Below, piece by piece: positions 41,196 through 53,440 of a stretch of DNA of 64,000 nt. Where the stretch lies: positions 154,114-218,113 of the forward strand of contig CAJQUW010006829.1 of assembly GCA_907163375.1 (NCBI GenBank). Reading direction: 5' to 3'. A model generated the notes under the pieces. The model saw only the letters and a program-made list of their open reading frames with translations, was not told the DNA's origin and did not search any database. Position 1 is the stretch's first letter. Each line of letters starts with the position of its first letter. A program made the translations under genes and the position numbers. Source of the stretch: Prostheceraeus crozeri (Eukaryota; Platyhelminthes; Polycladida; Euryleptidae).

Positions 41196-42502
41196 CCGAT
41201 TCTTTCAGTGAATTTGTCTCACTCTTAGCTTTCAAACGAGCTATTGCACGACAAAATCCGTCCACTAGAAGCCAAGATTGAAGCTAGCTCTCCCGAGGGG
41301 GGGGGGAGGTCAGTGAAATTTGATGAAAAATGTTTTGGTGAAGGTCCCAGGTCGAAATGACACACTTTGGAAAATTTTCAAAATTTTACCCATACAAAGC
41401 CACTCTGACACTTAGGATTTTTTCAGGTGAGCTCCGACCGGTCAACTGGTCCGATTGACTCGCGGCAAAAATGGCGTCGAGCAGTTTTTTCTCCTCTTTC
41501 AAACGAGTAGCTGTAAGACAAAATCCGTTCACTAGAACCAAAGTTAGAAGATTGCGGTCGGGGGGGGGGGGTCCGTGAAATTTGATGAAACAAACTTTGG
41601 TGAAGGTCCCAGGTCGAAATTCCACACTTTGGAAAATTTTCAAAATTTTACCCATACAAAGCCACTCTGACACTTAGGATTTTTTCAGGTGAGCTCCGAC
41701 CTAAAATCTTGTAACAGCTCTAACTTTTGAACGGCTGGTCCGATTGACTCGCGGCAAAAATGGCGTCGAGCAGTTTTTTCTCCTCTTTCAAACGAGTAGC
41801 TGTAAGACAAAATCCGTTCACTAGAAACAAAGTTAGAAGATTGCGGTCGGGGGGGGGGTCCGTGAAATTTGATGAAACAAACTTTGGTGAAGGTCCCAGG
41901 TCGAAATTCCACACTTTGGAAAATTTTCAAAATTTTACCCATACAAAGCCACTCTGACACTTCGGATTTTTTCAGGTGAGCTCCGACCTAAAATCTTGTA
42001 ACAGCTCTAACTTTTGAACGGCTGGTCCGATTGACTCGCGGCAAAAATGGCGTCGAGCAGTTTTTTCTCCTCTTTCAAACGAGTAGCTGTAAGACAAAAT
42101 CCGTTCACTAGAACCAAAGTTAGAAGATTGCGGTCGGGGGGGGGGGGGGTCCGTGAAATTTGATGAAACAAACTTTGGTGAAGGTCCCAGGTCGAAATTC
42201 CACACTTTGGAAAATTTTCAAAATTCTAACCATACAAAGCCACTCTGACACTTAGGATTTTTTCAGGTGAGCTACAACAGTCCACCCTCCCAACCTGGCC
42301 GACACACCACGCCAACCTGGCCGGCACACCACGCCAACCTAGACAGCACATCACCGCGCGCTATACGACGGTCGACCAGAGGGGGGGACGTCAGACTCAA
42401 AGCACCACGGCGGCCGACCACGACGCTCTGCCGTTCCAGAGGGGGGACGTCAGCGACGGCGGCCATCTTGCGCTATCCAGAAGTGGAGTTTTACTTACTA
42501 CT
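41195..42502. repeat. Right terminal inverted repeat of the Polinton
   Basis: Inverse of the left end: GC-rich tip (42,270-42,502), then ~288-bp units back to about 41,430, then a variant unit to about 41,195. Unit number, order and lengths of the G-tracts differ from the left end. Confidence 0.88.
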
Positions 42503-42508
42503 TTTATC
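42503..42508. repeat. Target-site duplication of the Polinton, right copy (TTTATC)
   Basis: Exact repeat of 19,417-19,422. Confidence 0.93.
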
Positions 42509-44136
42509 GTGAAAATGTATTCTGCTGTGATATCGATTTTTCCTGATCCACTACAGTTCATTCAATACCTCCTTAATTGTTTGAGTTACAATTGTTTTAG
42601 AGCAAGTTTTATAGTTGAAATTATAGAGACGCTTGATATATCGGTGCATGAAAAATGGAAAAGCATAGAAGGTTGCATTATCCCCTGGATAATTGCATGC
42701 CATTTTCAAGGAAAAGGAAATGTGTCGCTAAACATAAGATCTATTTGAATAGAATCTGACTTTTTATTTGTATTGCAGTAAGAGGGTGTCACATACATTT
42801 ATATGTGGTGCAGTAAATTCACAGAATTTCGTTTGTTATTAATAGGCTATGCTTGGGCTAGAATAGACAAAGTGATTTTTGATCATTTGATTTACGCATT
42901 TGTACTCATGTATACCGGTAATAGCTGTTGTCGGATGAGCATAGAATAGTTATCAATCGAAAGTTTACAGGTCTTTGGATGGGCCTATACAAAACCTAAT
43001 TTAGACTTATTAGAACGTGAAGCATTGTGCATGGGGTGAATGGATGGAATATAGCACCCCAAAAGCGCCCTCCTTTAGATCGATGCAGCACCTGCCCTAA
43101 AATCGTGCCGGCGTCCCTGCTCATGGATCGCTTTCTAGAGTGATTGCTTTATAGGACGGAAACGTCAGATAATTGAGAGAGACAGGAGTCTTCGGCTGGT
43201 GGGCCTACAAAGCATTCAACGGCTAAAATCGAAGTCCTGCCGATAAAATTGCTAACAAACATTTATAATAATGCAATGACAATGAATCAATAAAGACTTG
43301 AACAATTAAAGTGTGCGAGACATGCTTCCATGAAAGGTAGGCCTATACGTAGGGACAGTCGGCTTCCTCTTTTGTCACGTTCTCCTCTGAAAAGTGGCTC
43401 GTTGATTGAAAGATGAAAGGGGGAGACTTTAACATCTCTCACTGATGCACAGGAATTGTTTGCAAGATGCACATGTATATATGCTGAAACAGCGCAATCG
43501 GCGCCTTACTTTTCCAGTCGGTACACTTTAGAAGACATTTGTGTCGTGGGACATTATCTTCCAAGGACATCATGTCAAGCAGTGTAGATTAAATGGCAAC
43601 TTAAGTTTCCATCATCACATCGACGCTGAAAGTCGTAGGCCTATCGACGGCGTCGATGCGTGATGACAGTTTGTGCTATTTTTTGAGCCATAGAGCAAAG
43701 TCAAAAGGTCGAATGACAAATCCAATTATGTCATTATGGACGTTTTAGGGCAGGCCATTTATGACGAAAATTATGATCAATTGAGCATTTCCGCTGGCTA
43801 GGAGATCACAATGAGTAGCCGTTGATGTGATGACGTAAAAAAGTTGTGTAAAATTCAAATTATGAGGAGATGAAATGTCACAGAAACGTTCAACAACTTA
43901 GAGATTACTTTGTATGCCCTTAAATTTTCATCCAAGTTTGATTTTGGTTCGTTTGATTTAGTATTTGAACTATGGAGAAAAGTTCAAAGGCATGTTCAAT
44001 GTGCCCCACCCTCCCACACTAATTCGGCCAGCATCGTAGTCTAACCATTGGCCATATCATCTTCGAAATCAACTGTTTCAGTATAGCGGGAATTCGATCG
44101 TCACCCGGCACTGTCTCATTTTTTGGCCTACTCCTC
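42509..44136. other. No gene recognised right of the Polinton
   Basis: Mixed noncoding sequence with short frames lacking motifs. Nothing found that continues a left-flank gene across the insertion. Confidence 0.4.
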
Positions 44137-44470
44137 ATGGGTGGCGTTCACCTAAGAGCAGGTTGTGTATATATTTTCCGATTTAACAAATACAAGCGCA
44201 GCCTATCAAATAATAGTATGGATAGCGCATTGGCAGAGCACGCAAAACAATACCATCATGGACATCTGGCGATCACAGACTTCCATGCAGACATTATTGA
44301 CAGATGCAGATCACCGATAGAGAAGAGACTTTCAAAAGCCAATCATATTGAAGAACATAGACCAGCACTCAATCGAAGACCCGAAATAGCCAGACGTTAA
44401 ACGTGCCCTCATTCCTGCCATACTACTTGACAATGAGAGCCGCCTCGCGAAAGCTCGGACATGTACATAT
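44137..44470 (+). pseudogene. Penelope-like element 3' end (GIY-YIG-associated tail)
   Basis: The frame ends 'SALAEHAKQYHHGH', 'IIDRCRSPIEKRLSKANHIE' and 'RPALNRRPEIARR'. The pattern (S)ALAEH...H...R...EA..I....PxLNR is the C-terminal part of GIY-YIG nuclease domains of Penelope-like retroelements. A 3'UTR-like tail with 'gcctcgcgaaagctcggac' follows. 5' truncated; distinct from the fragment at 5.4-6.0 kb. Confidence 0.6.
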
Positions 44471-44684
44471 TTTTTTGCAATAAAGTGTGAATATTTTTAG
44501 TAGCAAACTTATTCTTGGGGAGACGAGACAAAATGGTGTGATATCCACAATGAGATAAGAGAAGGTTCTTTAGCTGCACCCAAGTTAATAACTATTGTTG
44601 TATTAACGTTGGCGCTTTCGAGTTTGGGTTCAAAAGAATGCTAGTGTCATCGCTCAACTTCGCACGAAATATTCAACTCCCATC

Positions 44685-46226
44685 ATGTCACTGGTGTCAA
44701 ATTATAATTCAATTCAAGACGGAGTAGACTCAATCAATTCTTCATTGAGCTCAGTTTTTCTTCCTCAGCAACTCGATGGAATTCTTACTGATGACTACTG
44801 TCCAGATGAGGATTTTCAGGACGAACAAAATCTGACAATTTCTGCGGAGTTTGTTTACAAACTCATTGATAAGTGCTCAAGTCATAAGGCCACTCATGAC
44901 TTACCTATCCGAATATTCAAATACGTGGGCCCCATCATAAGTGAACCTCTCAGTAAATTGTTTCAGGAATCCATTCAGCATTGCACTGTTCCAAGGTTTT
45001 GGAAGGTTTCAGTTGTTTGTCCGGTCCCGAAGGTATCTTCACCGACGATTAATGACATTCGACCAATCAGTCTGCTATGTTTTCCTGCTAAATTACTTGA
45101 AAGTGTTGCTCTGGTGTTTTTAAAATCAAATCTGCTTAGACATTATGATAAATCTCAATTTGGATTTCGACCAAAATCGTCAACACTTTGTGCACTGGTC
45201 TCACTGAATGAACATCTTACGCGGTATCTTGATAGTTCAGAAACCTGCGGAGTCTTGATATTATCATATGATTATTCGAAGGCTTTTGATCAGTTGAGGT
45301 CAGATATAATCATACAACGATTAATTGATTGCGGTTTTCCTAGGAAATATGTACAATGGATACAAAGTTATCTAAGTGAGCGGAGACAGATGGTTCGTAT
45401 TGGACTGACAACAAGCTATGATTGCCCCGTAACGTCTGGCATCCCACAAGGTTCCTTACTTGGACCATACCTTTATGCCTTTGCAACATCGACATATAAA
45501 GCAGCAACACAAACCAGTCACGTGATACGATACGCGGATGATACTACTTTGTGTTTGCCTATTTACGAATCACAACCCAACGATCAAATCAAGGTAGAGC
45601 ACGATCATATGTTGAAGTGGTCGAATGAAATGTCATTGACCATTAACTCAAATAAATGCAAGGGGCTTTTGATAAGAAAGCGGAATTTCGGAAGCAGGGT
45701 TGTTGACAGTCTGCCGGATATTGCAATTGTGGACATGTTGAACATTTTGGGTGTAACCTTTAACGAGCGAGCGACGTGGTGTGACCATATCGATAGCATT
45801 ATCCGAACAGCTTCCCGAAGACTATATCCCATTCGAATTCTCAAGCCTTCCATATCATGTGATCAGTTAAAAACGGTATATAATGCAACAGTCCGCTCCT
45901 TGCTTGAGTATTGTGCTCCGCTGTTTCTGGGCTTATCCAGCACTGATGCTACCCGTCTTGAACGTATTCAGAGACGATTCCACAAGATAATTTGCGCCGA
46001 CAAGGATTGTCCTGGTACATGTATCCCCTCTCTAGATCAGAGACGAGACATACTATCCAGTCGATTTCTAAAAGTGATCATGAAACCAGACCATATTTTG
46101 AATAATTTATTGCCTGAAATGTCTGACGGAGGTCGGTTTCTCCTTCCAGCTCGGAGAAGTTGCCGCCGCAGCAACTCATTTATTTTGAAGGCTTGCAGCG
46201 GTTATAATCGTGTTCATCATCGCTAG
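44685..46226 (+). CDS. Non-LTR retrotransposon reverse transcriptase, 5' truncated
   Basis: A 513-codon open frame. RT motifs in order: 'RPISLL' (~125-130), 'QFGFRPKSST' (~160), 'YDYSKAFDQLR' (motif A), 'SGIPQGSLLGP' (motif B), 'YADDT' (motif C) and thumb-like 'LGVTFNERATWCDH'. Closest in style to CR1/L2/Rex-type LINEs (inference). The endonuclease is missing, as is usual after 5' truncation, yet the RT frame has no stop. It lies head-to-tail after the Penelope fragment. Confidence 0.85.
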   Translation: MSLVSNYNSIQDGVDSINSSLSSVFLPQQLDGILTDDYCPDEDFQDEQNLTISAEFVYKLIDKCSSHKATHDLPIRIFKYVGPIISEPLSKLFQESIQHCTVPRFWKVSVVCPVPKVSSPTINDIRPISLLCFPAKLLESVALVFLKSNLLRHYDKSQFGFRPKSSTLCALVSLNEHLTRYLDSSETCGVLILSYDYSKAFDQLRSDIIIQRLIDCGFPRKYVQWIQSYLSERRQMVRIGLTTSYDCPVTSGIPQGSLLGPYLYAFATSTYKAATQTSHVIRYADDTTLCLPIYESQPNDQIKVEHDHMLKWSNEMSLTINSNKCKGLLIRKRNFGSRVVDSLPDIAIVDMLNILGVTFNERATWCDHIDSIIRTASRRLYPIRILKPSISCDQLKTVYNATVRSLLEYCAPLFLGLSSTDATRLERIQRRFHKIICADKDCPGTCIPSLDQRRDILSSRFLKVIMKPDHILNNLLPEMSDGGRFLLPARRSCRRSNSFILKACSGYNRVHHR

Positions 46227-47393
46227 TTTGACTGTTTTTTAAATTTGCTTTTTGCTGTGTCTTTTCTTGATATTCTACTTTTTTATGCTGAAACATTGTC
46301 TGATTGATTGTATTACTTCTGTAAATTTTGTCGATTACCATTCCAAGAGAAAATATACGCTTATTATTATCAGCTCCAATGAAAGTTTTATCAAGATCGT
46401 CCCATCCGTTCACTGGCAAACTTCAAATTTGTACATTGCCATACTCAGTCATTTGGTGAGTCATCATTTCCCTCGGTTGACGTCAGAAGATTTCGAATCC
46501 TTGATCTGCGCGCACGAAAGCTGTCGGCAAGTTATCCCCACCTGTTCACAAGCAATAGCAATTTTTCACGCCGTAGTCCATCCGCCAAGTGGATGGACAA
46601 GATTATTACTTTGCAATTCAATGATGACGGGGGATGGAGGCAGTTGACATGATCAGTTACGCCTACGGTATGATCATGTGAAGTAATGGACTTCATAATT
46701 GCAATAAGTTTAGTTATCAACGAAATGAGCTTATGGTAAATTTGATAAGAATAAATAAGCGATAAAGAGCCTTTCAGGTTGTGCAACGATTTAGGAAACG
46801 GACTGTGTAGTGCAATCTATACTACAACTATTATGCAGTAAGTTTAACATTCAATAAGACATTTCAATAACTACACAGTCATTCAAAACTGTTAATATCT
46901 TAAAGTATTTTTATGGCTCATTCGCATGTTCACGATTGAACTATTGATGGCAAGTTTGGTCTCCCGACGCGAAGCATTTGAACGATTGCAAGCACTTTTT
47001 TGTAAAGCATTTATCATGCTTCATAGCGTTCTGAAACACACAATTCTAAATAATTCAGGTCAGAATGACTGAATAGGCATATCAATTTTTCTTCTATGCA
47101 ATGAGATGTTCGTTTTTTGGATTGCTTATACATTCTTTTCCATTATTTTGAAACTGTCCATCCCATAGTCTTGGTAGGTAAAGTTGTGATTATGATTATA
47201 TTGGTTATATCATCAATAGCAGTATTATTAGTTGATATTGGATTATATAAATTATGATGTGATTATTATTATGTTAAGTTGGCAGATTAGGTACCATAGG
47301 TTATGCACCATGCAAACCATATACATTAGCTCACTTGATATGATATTCAACTATACTGCATGATATACATCTTCCGTTGCACGCCATTAGTCT
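46227..47393. other. No gene recognised
   Basis: LINE 3' tail at the left, then AT-rich noncoding DNA up to the hAT insertion. Confidence 0.4.
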
Positions 47394-47401
47394 CTTTGAA
47401 C

Positions 47402-50270
47402 CAGGTGGCGAATGCTCCGGGCATGCTAGGCATGCGGCGCATGCTCACAATTTGTGGCTTTAGAAGCACTTTTAGCGCTGAGTTACTATTAATGCGATTC
47501 AAGATCAGACTGTAGCAAATCAGACCTTGTCAGCTCTGTCTATGAGAGCATGCGGAAAGGCAATAGCTACTAAACTGCTGCTGCTGCCGCTTGCACTGTA
47601 GAAATCTGTTACTGAAAATAGAATTGCATCGTTCCCTGTAACACTTGCATCGCTGCCGAAGGCATCTTCCCGGCATGCGAAGTAAGCCGACTCCCAAAAC
47701 TAAAATGGCTGAAGATCAAATCGCGTCCTTGATTCAGACTCCGTTTAGTAGGAGAGATATAGCCGAGAAAAATGACATCATTTCGAAGCCGGAACTACCA
47801 AACCTCACGCGCATTCACAGGGACAAAAATAAAGAATTTGTAAGGCATTTTCATTCTTCCCAATATGATAATACATTTTGGTTGACTGGTTCGAGTGAGC
47901 TGAACAAATTATTTTGTTGGCCATGCCTGTTGTTTTCAGGCGACCACAACACATGGTCTAAAACTGGGTTTGACAATCTCAATACGCTATCCATTTCTCT
48001 AACACGCCATGAAAAATCACTTAATCACATCAAGTGCTTTCTTCAATTAAACAGCTTCGGGAAAAACTATAGAATCGATCACCAACTTGATCAACAGAGG
48101 CGCATCAATGACATGATGCATAATGAAAAAGTTTAAAAATCGCGAAATATTGACCCGCCTTATTGATGTCGTCTGCTCTATCGCCAAGCGTGAGCTTCCT
48201 TTCCGAGGCCATGATGAAGCAAAAACTTCGGCCAATAAGGGTAATTATTTAGAGACTCTCGATTTGATAAGTCATCACGATGCAACATTAGCAACCCACT
48301 TCAACGAGTCAACCATTTTTAGAGGGACTTCCTCGTATATTCAGAATGATTTGATCGAGGCGATCAGTTCGTTATTAACTGATCACATCAAACAAGATTT
48401 AGAAAACTCAGAATTTGTGTCTCTCATTCGAGATGAAACATCCGATATAGTTAATAAGTCTCAGCTCTAAACTGTTGTACGATACGTTGATGAGAATTGT
48501 GAAGTTCAAGAAAGATTTCTTCATTTCACTGATATGAGTTCTGATCGGTCATCTGATACTACAACACGTGAAGCAATTGTTGATGAACTTTCACATGGAA
48601 GGTAAACTTGTTGCCCAAACCTATGATGGTGCTGCCGTGATGGCTGGCCACCAAAACGGATTAAATAAAAAGGTCAGAGACGTTCAGCCAAGTGCAATAT
48701 TTGTTCATTGTTACAGCCATCAGCTGAATTTGACAATTCAACAATCAGCCAAATTGATCCCTAAATGTACATTATTTTTCCAAACCCTGTCTTCGATGGC
48801 TTCCTTCTTTTCTCGATCGCCTTTAAGGACTGACGCTCTTCAAGATTTTGTTCAAAAAAGATTGCCTCGAGTTTCTCCAACTAGATAGAACTTCACCTCA
48901 AGACTGGTAAACACTGTTACGGAAAATTATGAAAATTTGAGGGCATTTTTTCAGGATGTATTGGAAAATTCTCAAAACTGGGAAGAAGATTGCATTGACA
49001 GATGTCTTGGATACATTGCTTTTCTTGATAAGTTCCAGACTCGCTTTTTGATAGCCGTATTTTCTCGTATTTTTTCACTGACAGATACATTATTTGAAAT
49101 TTTGCAATCAAAAAGTATGGATATCTTGTATTGTGGACAAAAGATCCAGGAATTGATAGAATATGTCAAAAAAATTAAAGAGAGTGATTTCGAACTTATT
49201 TTTCAAGAATCCTTTGCCCCTACTAATGCGTCTTTCGAAATGCGTAGAACTGAAACACCGGATCTTTACAAACATCTTTTTCAGGAAATAACGGATAATA
49301 TTCTGACACAGCTGACAAACAGGTTCAAAACGATTTCTGAATTGGAATTCTTTAATTTACTTAATTCTAGTTTCTTTTCAAAGCACAATAAACAATTTCC
49401 AGAAACGGCATGAAATCGCTAGATAAGCATTATGGCCGATTCTTCGATGCAATTCGTCTGAAAAATGAGTTGATTGCAATTTATTGCATGTCTGACTTCG
49501 ATCGAAAGTCAGTGCTTGACATTCTGAAAAGCATGCATGAGCAGAAATTGTATATACCTTGGTATGCCTGAACTGTTCAAATTAGCGAAATTGGTCGTCT
49601 CCATCCCGTCTTCAAGTGCAAGTGCGGAGCGATCTTTCTCGGCTTTAAAACGAATCCATACATACTGCCGGAGCATCCAAAAACAAAACAGACTTCCTTC
49701 TTTGAGTGTAATGGCTATTGAGAAAAGCTTGTTAGTTTTGCTTCAAAAGAAGCCTGCCTTTTTCGATAATGTAATTGAGAACTTTGTAAAGAAAAACATG
49801 AGGGTTGATTTTTTTATATCGTTAGAGAAGTGACAATCTTTTGAAATTGTGAATAATATTTGGAAAAAAACGGTCGTGCTAGTCTTGAAATCGTCTTCTG
49901 TTTTAGAATATAATCATTTTGAGTTGTGAATATGGTTTTTATTCATTTACATATACCGTTTATGCGCATATGTAGTGTACAGTGTATAGGCTATTATATG
50001 AATTAATTGCAAAGATATTAATTTTGTTCATCAACCCGAGTTTAGTATCATCGTACTAATAATATTATGTAATATTAATGATGATAATATTAGCATCATA
50101 AACTATGATGAAAAAAGTCAGTGTAGAGAAGTATAGCCTATATTGGTGACAAACATGATGAAAATAATCAAGTATGGGGCATTTAAATGAAAGTATCACA
50201 GGGTCTATGGTTTATGTTATGCATATTTAGACGGCGCATGCCTATTGTGTGAACGCAGGATTCGCCACTG
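47402..50270 (+). mobile_element. hAT transposon with 8-bp duplication (2,869 bp)
   Basis: The ends are CAGGTGGCGAATGCT (left) and …GCAGGATTCGCCACTG (right), inverted with one indel. CTTTGAAC flanks both ends exactly (47,394-47,401 and 50,271-50,278). The interior carries a decayed hAT transposase. Confidence 0.88.
47705..49833 (+). pseudogene. hAT transposase (ZMYM/SCAND3-like), broken
   Basis: Order of domains: N-terminal TTF-type zinc segment ('FWLTGSSELNKLFCWPCLLF'), DUF4371-like catalytic part ('FVSLIRDETSD', 'QTYDGAAVMAG', 'FVHCYSHQLNL'), and the C-terminal dimerisation domain ('SSSASAERSFSALKRIHTYC'). Stops or shifts occur near 48,133, 48,467, 48,885 and 49,410, so it is inactive. Confidence 0.85.
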
Positions 50271-50278
50271 CTTTGAAC

Positions 50279-50968
50279 TATACATTGCTGCTTTATAGAA
50301 GCGAAAATACATTGGATGTGTTTCAAAGTCACCAATAGATCAATAGTGATATGTTTTGTTTTAAATAGTAATATCACCGGCAAAATTGATATTGAATATG
50401 ATTTAAGCTTGTCAGATGATTAAAGGAAAATGTTCTGCACAGTTATTCATTTTGAACAGTGAAAATTAATCCATTCCAAATGAATTTCTAAAATTTTTAT
50501 AGTAGATTGTCCGAATTCTCTTGTCTGTTTCGTTGTGAGATAAGATTCTTCTTCTATCTATCTTTCTATCTTCTATCTAAAGGTCTATCTTTGGTCCTCA
50601 ATTACTTAAAATGGCATTTTCTATCTTTTGATATCAGCTAGAAACTTGATATTGAAAACATCCATCCTAGCATAGTCTCATATTGAGTGATAATTTTCAT
50701 TGTTCGTTGTTCATGTTGAGACCATTTTCTGTGCAATAATTGTGAAGTAGTTTGAAGCAATTAATCATTTATATAATTAGTAGAGAAAGTAGTTGATAGA
50801 ACGTCTTCCAGAGGAATTCTATTTTCATGTTTATATTGGTTTGCGTTTTTGCCATCATCACACTATTTGTAATCATTCTTCAATAATTTCGCAATTTCAA
50901 GTCTTTCAGTCTTATAATTGTTCATATATTCTCACTTGGGATCTAGGATGGTCAAATGATTTATTACA
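50279..50968. other. AT-rich 3' flank of the channel gene
   Basis: Probably 3'UTR and flank of the minus-strand channel gene. A TCTATC/TCTT microsatellite-like run lies at about 50,550-50,600. Confidence 0.4.
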
Positions 50969-51815
50969 TTAATTTATAATAACAATCGTCGCTAAAAATA
51001 CACCGAATGACACACAAGCATTAACAAAAATGAGAATTCTGTCGATCCATAATATAATGTCAGGCCATTTCCATCTAAAACTTGATATATCCTTGATTTC
51101 ATTCGCATTGATGTAGCAGTTAATGATGATGCAAATAATGATTGATTCTATAACATTCACGCCTGCAATTATAAAATTCAATAAAATACTGATGGAAATA
51201 ATTGAGGAACCAGATTTTGGTAATTTGCTGTCCAGAAGTAAAAGAAAAATAATGTATGCAAATGTAACGCTTGTTGCGTAACTGACACGCTCTCCTGATT
51301 TTTGTGGTATGGACGGAATAAAAATGGTTAGTACTGATAATATCAAAGCAGGAATGATAAGCAGAATTACGTAGTACATGTGACGTCTCTGAATGAAGAT
51401 AGTGAAATTCAATTTTGGTACAATAAACTTATTATGTTCACTCAAAGTTCCTTCAGATGTTTCCGTGAATGTGAAGTTAGTAATTGACCATTCGGAATTG
51501 CCATCGTCGGCTAGTGCACGCGCTTGGCTTTCAACAATACCGAATTTCAGGACCACGTCTTCAAAAGAATACAAAGCCTCAAAAACAACTTTGCATGTCA
51601 ATGTATCCACCGGAAACTTGCCGATATTTGATGTGCATGCCACTTTCCACACACGGAAAGTCCTATAGTAAATCACTCCCTGAAAATATCACAAAACCAT
51701 CAACTGAATTCATAGATTTGGTAAATGTTTGATGCAAAAATCAAGAATATCAATATATCAGAATCAATTACCACAAAACCTGTAGCACTGGGCAATGGCG
51801 TGTACAACTGTCTTC
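50969..51815 (-). CDS. Cys-loop ligand-gated ion channel, 3' exons (nAChR-like)
   Basis: The last exon (51,681-50,969) encodes the Cys loop 'CTSNIGKFPVDTLTC' (13 residues between cysteines), pre-TM1 and four transmembrane helices. TM2 is flanked by 'SGERVSYATSVTFAYIIFLL', with Glu at the cation-selectivity ring position. A 36-nt exon (51,815-51,780) precedes, with matching AG and GT sites. There is no vicinal Cys pair in loop C, so it is a non-alpha type, and the TM3-TM4 loop is very short. It is the only clear host gene; the 5' exons lie rightward or are beyond recognition. Confidence 0.8.
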
Positions 51816-52182
51816 CTATAACAAGAAATCAAAGAATACATCAGTATCCGCTTATATTAATTTCAAATGTTTGGTAATCGCCATTACCCTGGTTATTTAG
51901 TTCACTTCTGCAATATATCGGTAAGCTTAGGCTATATTACGTAATCAGGGCAAGTGTTGGAAAAGAAGTAATTGCAATTTAATTGGTGTAATTTTTTCAA
52001 CAATCAATTATTTAAATTATATCACATGAGCAATCAATAAATTGCCAAATATATCAGAAAATCCTTTCACAAAGTGACTGTTTGATTAAAATTTGATTGA
52101 TAAATGTTCGAGAAGTTATTTCCATAGTACATAGGCCTATGAAGGCACATTCGAGCACCTACAGAACAGAATTTTGCCCATA
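51816..52182. other. Intronic or flanking DNA of the channel gene
   Basis: No further exon recognised by eye. Confidence 0.35.
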
Positions 52183-52190
52183 ATCACAAG

Positions 52191-53047
52191 CATCGAGTAG
52201 GGATATTATATATATATATATATCGACTCAAAAAAGTATCTGTATATACAGTGAAAATTTTTATATGAAAAGATTCAGTTTTTTGCGGAGATTTCGTTCC
52301 CTTGGTCCAAAAAATTATTTGAACAGTTTTAAAAAAGTCAAAATTTTGCCAATTTATACATACTATCGAGATGACTCCTCTATAAAAGTAGTATGAAACA
52401 AGTTGGATATCAAAAGGAATGAATATTTGCTAATAAGCATCCTAACTGAGCGGAAATAAAGCTGATTATCAAGGAAATCTCGTGATCCGTATTATAATGG
52501 AAGTCTTCATGAAAAAATCGCGATATTATTCGTGCTTTCTTGCCTGAAATTTCAAGTTTTAATATAATTTTCATCGGCATGATTTTATGACTCATTAAAT
52601 TCATGTTTCATTTCTTGAATCTGATTATTGATGTGGACCCATTTACATCTTACAACGTTAATTGAAATCATTGTCTTTGATTATGTGATTCTCTATGCAA
52701 GTGCCAGGTTGCCTGTGATATGATCACGCTTAAGAAGATTCTCTTGAGGTTCAGCATGAAAACAATAGCAGATTGTCGAGTTGCTAACTTAACCAACATT
52801 ACCTCTCCAAGGCTGTCATGACACTGAGAATCAGTAAAATACCATCATTCCTTCTGCATCACTATCATGATCACTCAATTCCGTGGCAATATCTTCAAAA
52901 CTGCAAAAATGTCCATATCTCACATTTGGAAACAATTAGGCTACCAACTATATCCCTTGAGTTCATTTAATAAAATCGAAAGTGCATACACGGGGATTTA
53001 ATAAATACGGAGTTGCCACCCTACCTAATATACCTACTTACTATATG
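52191..53047 (+). mobile_element. CATAGAG-family MITE, full-length copy (857 bp)
   Basis: Termini CATCGAGTAG (mutated) and TTACTATATG are flanked by exact 8-bp duplications ATCACAAG (52,183-52,190 and 53,048-53,055). A TA microsatellite has grown in the left end. Interior matches the copies at 15-18 kb. It lies close to the channel gene. Confidence 0.78.
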
Positions 53048-53055
53048 ATCACAAG

Positions 53056-53440
53056 CATGCATTTTCTGCATCATTGTGTCCGTTGAAATAATTTACAGGA
53101 CAAAACATATAAATCTACCGCTAACAATCATTATGCGATGGCTGGTCTGTGTTCTCCTCCATTCTACGAGCGTGATATTTTCCAATTCAAAGACTGAAAT
53201 ACTACCACTCTGTCTATCGCGAGATTAAGTGTTTCATTATGCTTTCCATGTTTTCAATTAATCCAAGAGCATCGGAATGTATGCAACACAAATGTTTAGT
53301 TAGAGACTATTGAGTTAATATTTAAATAAATGCTATGGATTACTGAACAGGTTTCCCATTTAGCTACATGAAAATCAACAGTTTTCATTTGTAATACGAG
53401 TGGCATATTATACTGCATGATGGCTCAAAAACTATCTCCA
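53056..53440. other. No feature seen
   Basis: Noncoding; no motif. Confidence 0.35.

Larger units (their letters stand above)
19423..42502. mobile_element. Polinton/Maverick DNA transposon, complete (23,080 bp)
   Basis: The ends are AGTAGTAAGT... and ...ACTTACTACT, exact inverted tips with the AG/CT termini typical of Polintons, flanked by a perfect 6-bp duplication. Inside are protein-primed family B polymerase, retroviral-type integrase, adenain-type protease, A32/FtsK-type packaging ATPase and a double-jelly-roll capsid protein, the diagnostic Polinton set. Gene order: plus-strand genes at the left, two minus-strand LPSN-type genes, a plus-strand PC4-like/TBP-like trio, then a dense minus-strand block to the right end. 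Polymerase, integrase, capsid and one LPSN gene carry stops or frameshifts; the rest are open. The intact ends and perfect duplication suggest a fairly recent insertion that is now inactive on its own. Confidence 0.95.
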
